32,305 nucleotides of DNA from JTS-RE37 sp041743425 (GTDB lineage: Bacteria; Bacteroidota; Bacteroidia; Flavobacteriales; Flavobacteriaceae): positions 1 through 32,305 of the forward strand of contig JBGTMS010000165.1 of the NCBI GenBank assembly GCA_041743425.1, read 5' to 3'. Of this stretch, positions 7,593 to 16,408 are shown piece after piece. Position 1 is the first letter of the stretch. Every line of letters begins with the position of its first letter. The notes beneath the pieces were generated by a model. The model did not search any database and was not told the origin of the DNA. It was given only the letters and a program-made list of their open reading frames with translations. A program made the translations under genes and the position numbers.

Positions 7593-10500
7593 TTACGTCT
7601 TCGAAGCAACCACCTTCATCATCCCCTGCATAATTCTCCAGTGCCCGGGGAAAGTACATATATATGGGTACATTCCGGGTTCGGAAGGGGCGGTAAAACG
7701 CAGTACAAACCTCTCCTCAGGATTTACAAGCGGTGTTGCAAAAAGCACCTCGGGCATTTCCGGAATATAATTCTTTTCTGCCCCCGCAGGATCTGCCGCA
7801 AGCTTGTCTGCGGCAAGGCCTACTTTTTCCTTATCTCCGGCTGTCGTAATGACGAGATTATGTTGCATAAAATCTGTGTTCTCAAAAACAAGTTCTACCT
7901 GTGATCCGGCATCAACGACGAACTCCGTCAGATTATATTTCATTTCGTTTTCAATGGTCCCTATGGTAATCACCACTCCTGCGGGGATATTTGCGGCTGC
8001 ATCTGCCCCGGCACCCCCGGCCATTGCATAATAATTGGAAACAAAGGTCTCTGCCAACGCGTCGCCGCTGAGTACCGGTGCTTCCTCAGTTTCAACCTTT
8101 TTTAGGACAGGGCGGAAACGCGGATTTTTCTTCCTGAAGGCATCCACAAATTCCCGTATATTCCGACTGGCGGTCAGGTATACAGCCTGTGAGAGCCAGG
8201 GATCTTCTTTTACCTCTTTCATTTGGCTGAGGTCATAGGCCAGTTGTCCCACTCTTTCAACAGCTCCCCGTTCCGCAAAATAAAGCAGCGCTTCTAACTG
8301 CACTCCCGGATCTTTGTCCTCCAGCAGGCGGGCATCTAATATGGCATTATCCGTTTCTTCGTTCCCGGGCAGTATTTGGGCCGCGGCCTTTCTCAGGGCC
8401 GCGGAAGAATGGAAAAGTGCTCCGCGTACCACGGAACGGGCTTCCTCATTATTGGAAACTGCTCCCAGGCCTTCAATCGTCCAAAGCGCATGAAGCGCTC
8501 CAGGATAAAGGCCTTCCGTGTCTGCCTTCCCGTTATTCACCAGTTTATAAAGTTCCCCGAGTACGTCGGTCTTTTCCCTTTCCACCAAAAGTCGCTGCGC
8601 ATGTAAACGCCAAAGCATATTATCATTGGATAAAGCTTTGATCATCCCACTGGTATCACTTAGGTCCGGCACCTTCACCACTGTATCTGCCGTTTTTGGA
8701 AACACCCGCCAGATGCGACCTTTGGATCTGTCTCTGAGTGGATTTTCATAAGCATTTCCTTTTCCGTTTACAGCATCATAGCCGCCCCTTTCCGAGGTGG
8801 GGGTTGGATTGTGCTGTACAATAAAATTATACCAGTCCAAAACCCATACTGCTCCGTCCGGTCCCACGCGTGCGGACACCGGAGAGACCCACTCGTCTGA
8901 GCTGGCAAAGAGATTCCCTCCATCCTTTTCCAAATAGCCTGCGCCATCCCTGACAATTTCGGCAATATGGACGACACCACCTGTTGGTTCGCATACAAAA
9001 GCGACCTTGTTTGAGTAAGAAGCAGGGAAGTCGCGGGCGGTGTAAAAATGATGTCCTGCCGCGGCGGTAAAGCCCCCGAATACATCCACCTGCCGTACAT
9101 TGGGCGTGATGGGCCTCATGGCGTAATGGCCATCAATCTTCTTGCTGCCCTGAATTGTAATCCCCTGTACCTGGCTGAACAGCCTGTTGGGGATTCCCAT
9201 AAAAACACTGTGGGTATTATTGGCGGTCGAAGCAAAGATCGAGTTGTCTTCAGTAATGCCAATTCCCCAGGTATTGTTGCTGGTATTGGTGAGGAATTCG
9301 AACTCCTTCGATTTAGGGTTAAATCGATACACCCCCTGTCGGAATTCGTAAGGTTTATCAAAAATGGTACCCTTAAAACCTGAATATCCCACCACCCCAT
9401 AAATGGAGTTGTCAATACCATTCACGAGGTTGGATGGGCCCGCGTGCGTATCAAAAACCCCCCATCCGTCCATCATAATTTCTTTAACATCGGCCTTGTC
9501 ATCACCATTCGTATCCTTCAAAAAAAGAAAATTTGGTGCCTGGGATACCACGATTCCACCATCCACAAAAGCAAAACTGGTAGGGATATTCAACTGGTCA
9601 GCAAAAACAGTAAACTTATCTGCGCGGCCATCGCCGTCTGTATCTTCACAAATTTTAATCCGGTCATCTCCCAAACCTTTATCATCCCGAACGGTATTGG
9701 GATAGTCAACGGTTTCAATTACCCAAAGCCTGCCCTTTTCATCCCAATTCATGTCTATTGGATTGATGATGTCTGGTTCAGAGGCAAAGAGTTCAAGCCT
9801 GAACCCGGGAGGTACCTGGATCAGTTTAGCCGATTCCTCAGGTGTGAGAGGCATCTGATACCTGGGAGGCGGATCCCGCTTTTCATAATTCGGAATATCG
9901 GCCATCTCCCTGTAGGCGAGTTTCGGAAAACTGCTGGTGTAGGTCTCCAGGTTTTTCCGGAGGTTATCATCAATGGCCCAAAGAATGCCTTCTTTTATGA
10001 GATTTTGAAATTCGGGGTGATTCCAGGTCCTTTCATCGTGCCCGTAAGCAGTGTAGAAAACCCTGCCTTTACCATGTTCCTTTACCCAGGTCCAGGGTTC
10101 ACGATGATCTCCCTCTGCCCGCTCCATAAGCACCGTGATGTCCTTGGACAGTTTGTCGTGAACATAGGTTTCGTCCCAGGTAGAAAACGGGGTGACTGCC
10201 TTTATAGCTGGATGTTCCTTTTTAATTATATCTGCTGTAAATGTTCCGGTCTTGTGCTCCATAAATTGCCCGCCTACGAGGTCTATATATTCCGGGGAAT
10301 TCTTAAAGCAAAAACTGGCGGAATGGATGGGAATGAATGCATGGCCACCGGACACATATTTTAACAGCGCCTTCTCCTGGGCGGGACTGATACTCTCGTG
10401 GTTCGCATAAATGATCAATCCATCATAGGTCTCCAGGTTTTTCAGGTTGAGGTCTTCCACCTTTTCCGTATAGGTGATGTTGATCCCGGAGGAGGTCAGA

Positions 10501-10667
10501 CTATTTGCCAGAATCGGCATGTACGCCCGGGAATTATGGTGTTCCTGTTCATGTCCCAGAAACAGGAGTTCAATTCTGCGGGGGCCCTCATCCGCATGGG
10601 TTTTCTTGTCGCCGGAATTGCATGCGGCCAATATTAACAGGACTGGCAGAAATAAAAAATTCTTCAT
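7593..10667 (-). CDS. ThuA / PVC-type dehydrogenase propeller / HEAT / blue-copper lipoprotein
   Basis: 1024 aa. An ideal lipobox 'LAAC' (C16) ends the signal peptide. Residues ~30-235 are a ThuA-like domain (trehalose-utilisation, class-I-amidotransferase-like fold) with 'HSASFCF' and 'YGHDERTW'. Residues ~285-660 form the 'membrane-bound dehydrogenase' propeller, with 'GFRLELFASEPDI', the calcium-type loops 'DTDGDGRAD' and 'DTNGDDKAD', and 'GPDGAVWVLDWYN'. Residues ~680-850 are helical HEAT-like repeats. Residues ~895-1020 are a cupredoxin with a full type-1 copper set: H936, C1004, H1009 and M1013, the last three spaced exactly as azurin C112/H117/M121. No CxxCH heme motif is present, so copper replaces the heme c found in most relatives. 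It probably oxidises a sugar or polyol in the periplasm. It is the first gene of the reverse cluster. Confidence 0.9.
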   Translation of the reverse strand: MKNFLFLPVLLILAACNSGDKKTHADEGPRRIELLFLGHEQEHHNSRAYMPILANSLTSSGINITYTEKVEDLNLKNLETYDGLIIYANHESISPAQEKALLKYVSGGHAFIPIHSASFCFKNSPEYIDLVGGQFMEHKTGTFTADIIKKEHPAIKAVTPFSTWDETYVHDKLSKDITVLMERAEGDHREPWTWVKEHGKGRVFYTAYGHDERTWNHPEFQNLIKEGILWAIDDNLRKNLETYTSSFPKLAYREMADIPNYEKRDPPPRYQMPLTPEESAKLIQVPPGFRLELFASEPDIINPIDMNWDEKGRLWVIETVDYPNTVRDDKGLGDDRIKICEDTDGDGRADKFTVFADQLNIPTSFAFVDGGIVVSQAPNFLFLKDTNGDDKADVKEIMMDGWGVFDTHAGPSNLVNGIDNSIYGVVGYSGFKGTIFDKPYEFRQGVYRFNPKSKEFEFLTNTSNNTWGIGITEDNSIFASTANNTHSVFMGIPNRLFSQVQGITIQGSKKIDGHYAMRPITPNVRQVDVFGGFTAAAGHHFYTARDFPASYSNKVAFVCEPTGGVVHIAEIVRDGAGYLEKDGGNLFASSDEWVSPVSARVGPDGAVWVLDWYNFIVQHNPTPTSERGGYDAVNGKGNAYENPLRDRSKGRIWRVFPKTADTVVKVPDLSDTSGMIKALSNDNMLWRLHAQRLLVEREKTDVLGELYKLVNNGKADTEGLYPGALHALWTIEGLGAVSNNEEARSVVRGALFHSSAALRKAAAQILPGNEETDNAILDARLLEDKDPGVQLEALLYFAERGAVERVGQLAYDLSQMKEVKEDPWLSQAVYLTASRNIREFVDAFRKKNPRFRPVLKKVETEEAPVLSGDALAETFVSNYYAMAGGAGADAAANIPAGVVITIGTIENEMKYNLTEFVVDAGSQVELVFENTDFMQHNLVITTAGDKEKVGLAADKLAADPAGAEKNYIPEMPEVLFATPLVNPEERFVLRFTAPSEPGMYPYICTFPGHWRIMQGMMKVVASKT

Positions 10668-10870
10668 GGAAGTTGGTGTTATGCTTAAATGTTACCGAAA
10701 GGATTTCAATTATAAGGATTATTCTTCAAATAAGGATATGCCCGTCCGGCATTTTTAATGCACAGACAACGACTGGTAAGTATGACTCTTAACTCCCGCG
10801 TGAAGAAGGGACACATCACGGACCCGGAAATGATACTGCAACAACACAGGCAGACCAGAGAAATTTCATT

Positions 10871-12871
10871 TTAAGAGGAGGTCTTTTTCCTGATCCACAT
10901 AACTTGTCCTCCCCCCGGAGCCATTTGTATTGTAATGACCTCCTTATTGCTGACGCTCCTGATCTCCTTTGTCAGTCGGTTGGGATGCTCCGCAGCGTCT
11001 GTCGCGTCCGAATAAATAGTGGCTTCATAGCTGCCTTCGGGCAAAAATGAAAGGGGCACGCGGATGGTCCTTGGCTCGCTGTTGTTAATACTTCCGATAT
11101 ACCAGTCGGCCCCTTTCCTTCTTGCCATGGTGGCGTACTGGTCTACGGCAGCATCCGGTACAATGGTTTCATCCCAGGTGGTGGGTACCTGGATCAGGAA
11201 TTCGAACCCGGGTTCTTCCTCGTAGGCCTCCGGGTAATCACAAAGGGAAGCCAGATAACTCTCCAGGACCACATACATTGCCAGCATATGGCATCGTGTG
11301 CCCAGGACAAGGGGTTTGGTATAACGGTTGATAAAGGTTTCTTTTGTGGCAGCACGGAATCCTCCCAAATGGTAGTCCGTCGCGCCGGCCAGCAATCGTG
11401 TGAAAACTATATTGAGGTCATGTTCAGGTGATACACCCTTCTCATTCCATTTGTCCTGCTCATAGTTATAGGCTCCTTCACGGGTAAATTCATTGGGATA
11501 GGTCCTGTGGAGACCGGTAGGTTTATACGCGCCATGAAATTGAATATAGAGTTTGTGATCGGCAGCCTTTTTTAGAATTTCCTCCTGAATATTGACCATT
11601 TCCTGATCATCGCGGTTTAAGAAATCGACCATGAGACCTCTGACACCCCATTCTTCATATTGTGCAAATGCCTTGTCAAGACGTGGATACAGAGCCTTCC
11701 AGTTGACCCACAAATGTATTCCCACGCCCTGTTCCCTCGCGTAGTCACAAATCTGTTTCATATCGAGGGAGGCGACCGGCTGGCTGGCATCGGTATTTGG
11801 TCCTACTTCCCCATAGCCGGCGGAATCACTCTTATACCATGAAAATCCGCCATAGCCTATCACCGCATGAAAGTCGATCTTATTCCGCGCACAGAAGTCG
11901 ATATAATACTTATTGAATTCAAAATTAGCGCCGGGGGCAAAGGTGGTATCGGGAACGATGTCGCCGTTCCACCAGTGAAAAGTGGTCTTTCCCGGTTGGA
12001 TCCATGACAGGTCTTTTATACTCGTAGGTTCATTCAGGCTTGCGATAATATTGGATTCCAGGAGGTCTCCGATCCGATCGGATATCATCATCACCCGCCA
12101 GGGAGACCGATGCGGCAGTATAGCTTTTACTTTTTCCTCGGCCTGTCCGGGAAGTGGGGACAGGGTACTTTTAAGCACCCCGTCTTCCTTGCGGAGATAC
12201 ATCCCGGCATAATCTATCAGGGCCGCCTCGGTGATGGCCATATAAATGTTATCGGGGAATTCAAAAAGAGTGGGGAGGTCCATGAGGGTATCCTCCTTTA
12301 CATCCGCAAGTGGAAGCGTAGTGTACAGACCTTCGTGGTCATTGACAAATTGATCACGGAAGAGCGTTCGGACCAGAGGATTTCCGGCCAATTTCCAGGT
12401 TGTAAGCTCTTCTGTAAGTACATAGGAAGACCAGTTTTTTTGTTCAGGAAATTCATAGCGGAAGGCAACCCCGTCATTAAAAACACGCGCTCTTATTACC
12501 ACTTGTCTCCCCGGGCTATCTTTCTCCCTCAAAGAAATCCCCACTTCCCTGTAATGATTTCGCACTAAACTGGCCTTCCCCACAACCAGCTCAAAATTTT
12601 CATCCACCGTTTCAATTTCCGGCCGCTCCATGGACAGGTTCTCTCCAAATATCCCGCCTTGCTTAAATTCCAGTTGCACGGAGGACTGATCTACAAGCAG
12701 TTTTCCTTTAAAGGCAACACTATACGATGGAGACCCGCCGGACAGCCTGAAATTAAAAACCAGGTTGCCATCCGGGGAAGTCAGCTTCACACTATTTTGA
12801 GCCACTGCTCCTGCTGTCATTAGTAAAATGGACAGACCAACTAAAAGACAATTCCTGTTCACGATTTTCAT
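10871..12871 (-). CDS. Glycoside hydrolase family 97 (retaining-type active site)
   Basis: 666 aa with a signal peptide ending '...AGAVAQ'. Domain order is that of GH97: N-terminal beta-sandwich (~28-280), catalytic TIM barrel (~290-560), C-terminal beta domain (~575-660). The segment 'VDFLNRDDQ' places Asp416 where the retaining GH97 enzymes (e.g. the Bacteroides thetaiotaomicron alpha-galactosidase) have the nucleophile, and 'YPNEFTREGAYNYE' supplies the acid/base glutamate (E465). Inverting GH97 alpha-glucosidases such as SusB lack this Asp. A retaining alpha-galactosidase or alpha-glycosidase acting in the periplasm is expected. It lies 203 nt upstream of the dehydrogenase lipoprotein on the same strand and is divergent from the carboxylesterase, so it may feed sugar to the oxidation cluster. 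Confidence 0.92.
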   Translation of the reverse strand: MKIVNRNCLLVGLSILLMTAGAVAQNSVKLTSPDGNLVFNFRLSGGSPSYSVAFKGKLLVDQSSVQLEFKQGGIFGENLSMERPEIETVDENFELVVGKASLVRNHYREVGISLREKDSPGRQVVIRARVFNDGVAFRYEFPEQKNWSSYVLTEELTTWKLAGNPLVRTLFRDQFVNDHEGLYTTLPLADVKEDTLMDLPTLFEFPDNIYMAITEAALIDYAGMYLRKEDGVLKSTLSPLPGQAEEKVKAILPHRSPWRVMMISDRIGDLLESNIIASLNEPTSIKDLSWIQPGKTTFHWWNGDIVPDTTFAPGANFEFNKYYIDFCARNKIDFHAVIGYGGFSWYKSDSAGYGEVGPNTDASQPVASLDMKQICDYAREQGVGIHLWVNWKALYPRLDKAFAQYEEWGVRGLMVDFLNRDDQEMVNIQEEILKKAADHKLYIQFHGAYKPTGLHRTYPNEFTREGAYNYEQDKWNEKGVSPEHDLNIVFTRLLAGATDYHLGGFRAATKETFINRYTKPLVLGTRCHMLAMYVVLESYLASLCDYPEAYEEEPGFEFLIQVPTTWDETIVPDAAVDQYATMARRKGADWYIGSINNSEPRTIRVPLSFLPEGSYEATIYSDATDAAEHPNRLTKEIRSVSNKEVITIQMAPGGGQVMWIRKKTSS

Positions 12872-13068
12872 ACTTCGGCTTACAAATTAAACGCTGATAA
12901 AACTATTGGTGATCCTTGCGGAACGGGGATCTTTCTACCCGGAGGATCTCAAGAAAGCTACCCCCCGATCGCTCATAATTATCAATGGATATGTCCCATT
13001 GCACAAATATTAAAAGTATTTAAATATAATGAAATCGGGGCATCACTTTTTCAATTAACCGGGAACTC

Positions 13069-13099
13069 TTGAACCATTAGGCCAATTCATATAAATTTG
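13069..13099 (+). promoter_or_regulatory. Bacteroidota-type promoter for the carboxylesterase
   Basis: TTG at 13069-13071, a 20-nt spacer and TAAATTTG at 13092-13099 match the Bacteroidota primary sigma consensus (-33 TTG, -7 TAnnTTTG). Transcription would start near 13106, leaving a ~95-nt AT-rich leader before the ATG at 13202. A 7-bp inverted repeat (GGGAACT 13061-13067, AGTTCCC 13112-13118) brackets the promoter and could be an operator. The rest of the 330-nt divergent gap shows no ORF; I see no equally good promoter for GH97 on the reverse strand. Confidence 0.7.
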
Positions 13100-13201
13100 T
13101 ATCTTTCAGCAAGTTCCCTTCTGCTCGTATACCCAATAAAACAGGGTGGCGCGCCATACCAGATCCATATTTAAAAATGTACAATTCCTAATTTTAATTT
13201 T

Positions 13202-14830
13202 ATGAAATCCCTAAATATTTCTCTCATACTGTTTACCTTATCTTTTAGTAGTATGGCTCAAAATCGGAATGCTTTTCCAGTTCAGGTAAAGATTGAAAAC
13301 GGGGTGATCGAAGGAGATTACAATACCCACACGGGTGTTCAGACGTATTTAGGGATTCCCTTCGCCAAACCACCTGTTGGTCCGTTGCGGTGGAAAGCCC
13401 CTCAACCCGCGGATAACTGGGATGGTGTCCGGATCACTAAAAGTTTCGGCCCGCGTCCCATGCAAACGATGGTATTTGGAGATATGGATTCCCGGTCTGA
13501 TGGTGTAAGTGAGGACTGTCTCTATCTTAATATCTGGACGCCTGCCACCCGTGATGTGAAAAATCTACCGGTACTTGTGTATTTCTTCGGGGGTGGCAAT
13601 GTCGCCGGAGATGCCTCTGAGAAACGTTATGACGGGGAAAGCATGGCAAAGCAGGGGATTGTATCAGTAACCATTAATTACAGGCTCAATATTTTCGGAT
13701 TTCTCGCACATCCCGGTTTATCAGCGGAAGCGCCTTATAAAGCTTCAGGGAACTATGGCCATCTTGATCAGCACGCATCCTTGAAATGGGTGCAAAAAAA
13801 TATTGCCGCCTTTGGCGGGGATCCGAAAAAGATTACCATCGCGGGGGAATCTGCCGGTTCAATCGGGGTTAGTCTGCAAATGGCATCTCCTCTTTCCAAA
13901 GACCTAATTGCGGGAGCCATTGGAGAAAGCGGAGCGGCCATTACGCCCACCCTTCCTCCGGTGCCCCTGGCGGAAGCTGAAAAGGTAGGCCTGGAATTTG
14001 CCACAGCGGCAGGCTATCCGGAAATTGAAGCGCTTCGAAAATTGAGCTCCAGAGAGCTTTATGAAATATATAACGAATCGCAGCGATTTGGCTTTCCATC
14101 GGTCATAGATGGGTATTTTATGCCCAAATCGCTCCCGGAGATTTTTGAAGCGGGGGAACAGGCTCAGGTTCCTTTACTTCTTGGCTGGAATTCCGCAGAA
14201 GTTCCCGCGGCGGCCTTTATGGGCACTCCTGTTTATACTGAAACCGACTATGTGAAAAAAGTAACCGAGACCTACCCCAAAAATCATCAAAAGGTGCTTG
14301 AACTGTACCCGCACAGCTCCAAAACGGAAATTGAACATTCAGCAACGGCACTTGCTTCGGACCGCTTTATTGTGTATAGCACATGGAAGTGGTTTGACCT
14401 TCATAGAAAAAATAGTGACCAACCTGTCTATCGCTATCTCTATAGTAAACTCCGGCCAGCTTTGGTTGATGAAGACCGCGTTTCAGGCCTGGCCGGAGGG
14501 ACAGTATCCAGGGAATCTGAAGCGCCGGCAGCGCCGGCAGAGATCGGCGCGCCCCATGCGTGTGAAATTGAATACTGCCTTGGAAATCTGCATCTGATTG
14601 ATGACTATGCCTGGACCGATGAAGATTATAAGGTGTCCCGGACAATGCAGGCATATTTTGCGAATTTTGTAAAAACAGGAGATCCGAACGGATCGGGATT
14701 GCCGGAGTGGCCCGCTGCCAAGGCCGATTCGGAAAGTCCGTCTGTGATGGTAATCGACTCAGAAAGTAAGGCAGTAAATGCTCAGCATGATGCACGGTAT
14801 ATGCTACTGGATGGGACCTATATGAATTGA
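13202..14830 (+). CDS. Exported type-B carboxylesterase/lipase family protein
   Basis: 542 aa, normal for the alpha/beta-hydrolase type-B carboxylesterases. The signal peptide is MKSLNISLILFTLSFSSMAQ. The catalytic triad is complete: Ser217 in 'IAGESAGS', Glu333 in 'GWNSAEV' and His452 in 'GAPHACEIEY'. The oxyanion loop is 'VYFFGGGN'. 'EDCLYLNIWTPA' is the classic family signature. It hydrolyses carboxylic esters in the periplasm or outside the cell; deacylation of plant or algal glycans, or of small esters, is possible but not shown by the sequence. It is transcribed away from GH97 from its own promoter and converges on the HAD phosphatase gene, 31 nt away. Confidence 0.93.
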   Translation: MKSLNISLILFTLSFSSMAQNRNAFPVQVKIENGVIEGDYNTHTGVQTYLGIPFAKPPVGPLRWKAPQPADNWDGVRITKSFGPRPMQTMVFGDMDSRSDGVSEDCLYLNIWTPATRDVKNLPVLVYFFGGGNVAGDASEKRYDGESMAKQGIVSVTINYRLNIFGFLAHPGLSAEAPYKASGNYGHLDQHASLKWVQKNIAAFGGDPKKITIAGESAGSIGVSLQMASPLSKDLIAGAIGESGAAITPTLPPVPLAEAEKVGLEFATAAGYPEIEALRKLSSRELYEIYNESQRFGFPSVIDGYFMPKSLPEIFEAGEQAQVPLLLGWNSAEVPAAAFMGTPVYTETDYVKKVTETYPKNHQKVLELYPHSSKTEIEHSATALASDRFIVYSTWKWFDLHRKNSDQPVYRYLYSKLRPALVDEDRVSGLAGGTVSRESEAPAAPAEIGAPHACEIEYCLGNLHLIDDYAWTDEDYKVSRTMQAYFANFVKTGDPNGSGLPEWPAAKADSESPSVMVIDSESKAVNAQHDARYMLLDGTYMN

Positions 14831-14861
14831 ACTGAGATCGGAAGGTTACCTGAAAAATATA

Positions 14862-15647
14862 CTATTGTAGTTCAAGTGCTTTCTTCAGGTCCAGTTCTGC
14901 CACGGATTCTATGACCATATCCGGCTTGAAAGGATAGTCGTCCAGCACCTCTTTTTTTGAGACCCCGGAAAGAGTAAGGATGGTGGTATATCCCAATTGG
15001 ACGCCGCCCAATATATCCGTATCCATCGTATCCCCAATAATGATGGTTTCCCGGGCCTCCAGGCCAAGGGTCTTCCGTGCGGCACGCATCATCACAGGAC
15101 TCGGTTTCCCAACAGAGAAAGCTTTCTTTCCGGTTGCCTCTTCAATCATCGAAACAATCGCCCGGATTCCCAGGTTGGACCAGCCCTTCTTTTTAGGGGA
15201 CGGATCGAGGTTGGTAGCGATCAACTTTGATCCCGAAAGGATCATATCAACTGCATTATTCACCATTTCCAAAGTAAAGTTTCTGCCTTCTCCTACTACC
15301 ACAAAATCCGGATTTTGGTTGACCAGAGTATACCCCTGCTGATGCAGACTGGTGATGAGTCCGCCTTCCCCAAGAACATAAGCCGTTCCCTTTGGATTCA
15401 TAAATGACAGAAACCAGGCAGTGGCCATCGCGCTGGTATACACATTTTCCTCTTTGATCTTAATTCCCATCTTGCTCACCTTATTCACGGTATCGAGGGG
15501 AGTGCGCTGACTATTATTCGTCATAAATAAAAACGGGATGTTTCTTGCCTGTAGAGTTTCTATAAATAGATCCGCTCCCGCGATCATCGTATCTCCACTG
15601 TAAATAACCCCATCCATGTCAATGAGAAAGCCTTTTTTCATACCCAA
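14862..15647 (-). CDS. HAD-IIA family hydrolase (NagD-like phosphatase)
   Basis: 261 aa, cytoplasmic. All HAD motifs are present: 'LIDMDGVIYSG' (nucleophile D10, D12), 'MTNNSQRTP', the lysine in 'SVGKPSPVMM' and 'IIGDTMDTDI'. The C2-type cap between motifs II and III and the overall length fit subclass IIA, which includes NagD, AraL and 4-nitrophenylphosphatases. Members dephosphorylate sugar phosphates, nucleotides or phosphoglycolate, so the physiological substrate cannot be chosen from the sequence. The start may be Met1 or Met3 (MGMKKG); both keep the fold. It is 188 nt downstream of the unknown 160-aa gene, with a GC-rich hairpin region between them. Confidence 0.9.
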   Translation of the reverse strand: MGMKKGFLIDMDGVIYSGDTMIAGADLFIETLQARNIPFLFMTNNSQRTPLDTVNKVSKMGIKIKEENVYTSAMATAWFLSFMNPKGTAYVLGEGGLITSLHQQGYTLVNQNPDFVVVGEGRNFTLEMVNNAVDMILSGSKLIATNLDPSPKKKGWSNLGIRAIVSMIEEATGKKAFSVGKPSPVMMRAARKTLGLEARETIIIGDTMDTDILGGVQLGYTTILTLSGVSKKEVLDDYPFKPDMVIESVAELDLKKALELQ

Positions 15648-15727
15648 CCTTATTAATCTGTCCGCAAATTACGCAAGCTGCTACAAACTAACTTCAAAAC
15701 TAGTTAAAATCAGCCAGCATCTGCTCT

Positions 15728-15835
15728 TTTGTGATTCACAAAGTTAGATGTCGTATTCCTCCGGGAATCCGGAGCCAGCCGGCGAAGTCCGGAACTACCT
15801 GGTCTTCCTGGGCTCGATTTCAGAATCCAACCCTG
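15728..15835. repeat. Candidate dispersed intergenic element with GC-rich hairpin
   Basis: This gap stands out from the AT-rich intergenic DNA elsewhere. It contains a compact hairpin (CTCCGG-GAAT-CCGGAG, near 15762-15777) and several overlapping CCGG/GCCGGC units. One reverse-strand frame is open for ~16 codons and ends 'GFPEEYDI' then stop, a peptide-like tail I associate with non-coding repeats in flavobacterial genomes (memory only). No second copy occurs in this window, so repeat status is a guess. It does not end in a T-run, so it is not a standard terminator. Confidence 0.3.
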
Positions 15836-16318
15836 CTAGTGTGCCACAAACACGGTAACCGGGGGGTTCCTGGTGTGAATCCGCAAATCGGCACGAAGTT
15901 TTAACAGACTTCCGTTTATCTCTTCTGCCTGAGATTCCAAAAGGGCATAAGTTACATTAGGCAGACCGGGAGATAAAAGCACCCGTTGATAGGCATCTGC
16001 CAATTCCTGCTCGCTATTGATTACCCAGCGGTCTACTTCATTGGAGGTCATAGTACCTTCCGCAAGCCCGACAGGCAAGTGCGTATAAATTCCAGGCTGT
16101 GTTGCGGGGAATTCGGTTTGCCTTACCCTGTAGAGTACGTAATGTTCGTGAGCCAGGCGGAGAGCAAATTGGCGTTTTTGCTGCTGCACGCTTCTGAAAA
16201 ATGCCGTTTTTCGTGTATAATGATTGTCCGTCGCGAGTTTGCCATAGGTTGCATCGGCAGCAAGAATTTCAGATAAAAGTCCGGCAAGCAAGGCATCGCG
16301 TGTTTTTCTTTCTTCCAT
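15836..16318 (-). CDS. Unknown 160-aa helical protein (possibly ferritin-like four-helix bundle)
   Basis: I do not recognise this protein with certainty. It has no signal peptide or membrane segment. Residues 1-70 and 90-150 look like two helical hairpins ('LLAGLLSEILAADATYGKLATDN', split by 'NHYTRKTAFFRSVQQQKR', then 'DRWVINSEQELADAYQRVLL' and 'ALLESQAEEINGSLLKLRADL'). The layout and length recall the DUF2383/PA2169-type four-helix bundle proteins of the ferritin-like group, often stress-associated, but I see no clear di-iron ligand pattern. It is 90 nt downstream of the topoisomerase IB gene on the same strand, which would fit co-expression under stress. Confidence 0.55.
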   Translation of the reverse strand: MEERKTRDALLAGLLSEILAADATYGKLATDNHYTRKTAFFRSVQQQKRQFALRLAHEHYVLYRVRQTEFPATQPGIYTHLPVGLAEGTMTSNEVDRWVINSEQELADAYQRVLLSPGLPNVTYALLESQAEEINGSLLKLRADLRIHTRNPPVTVFVAH

Positions 16319-16408
16319 AATTACATCTTATAGTTATTAAAATCAGGTATCTCCCTTAAGGAGTGATCCGTCAGATCGATGTTTTTCCTATAGGGCATCG
16401 ACCAACCA

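Noticed and set aside
9444..10364. 306-codon forward frame inside the copper lipoprotein gene
   Set aside because: It is the antisense shadow of a well-supported coding region and shows no domain or start signal.
14831..14861. Terminator in the convergent gap between esterase and HAD genes
   Set aside because: Only a very short GGTTACC palindrome; no stable stem.
15780..15835. tRNA-like T-arm (GGCTCGATTTCAGAATCC)
   Set aside because: It lacks the GTTC core and no acceptor, D or anticodon arms can be drawn around it.
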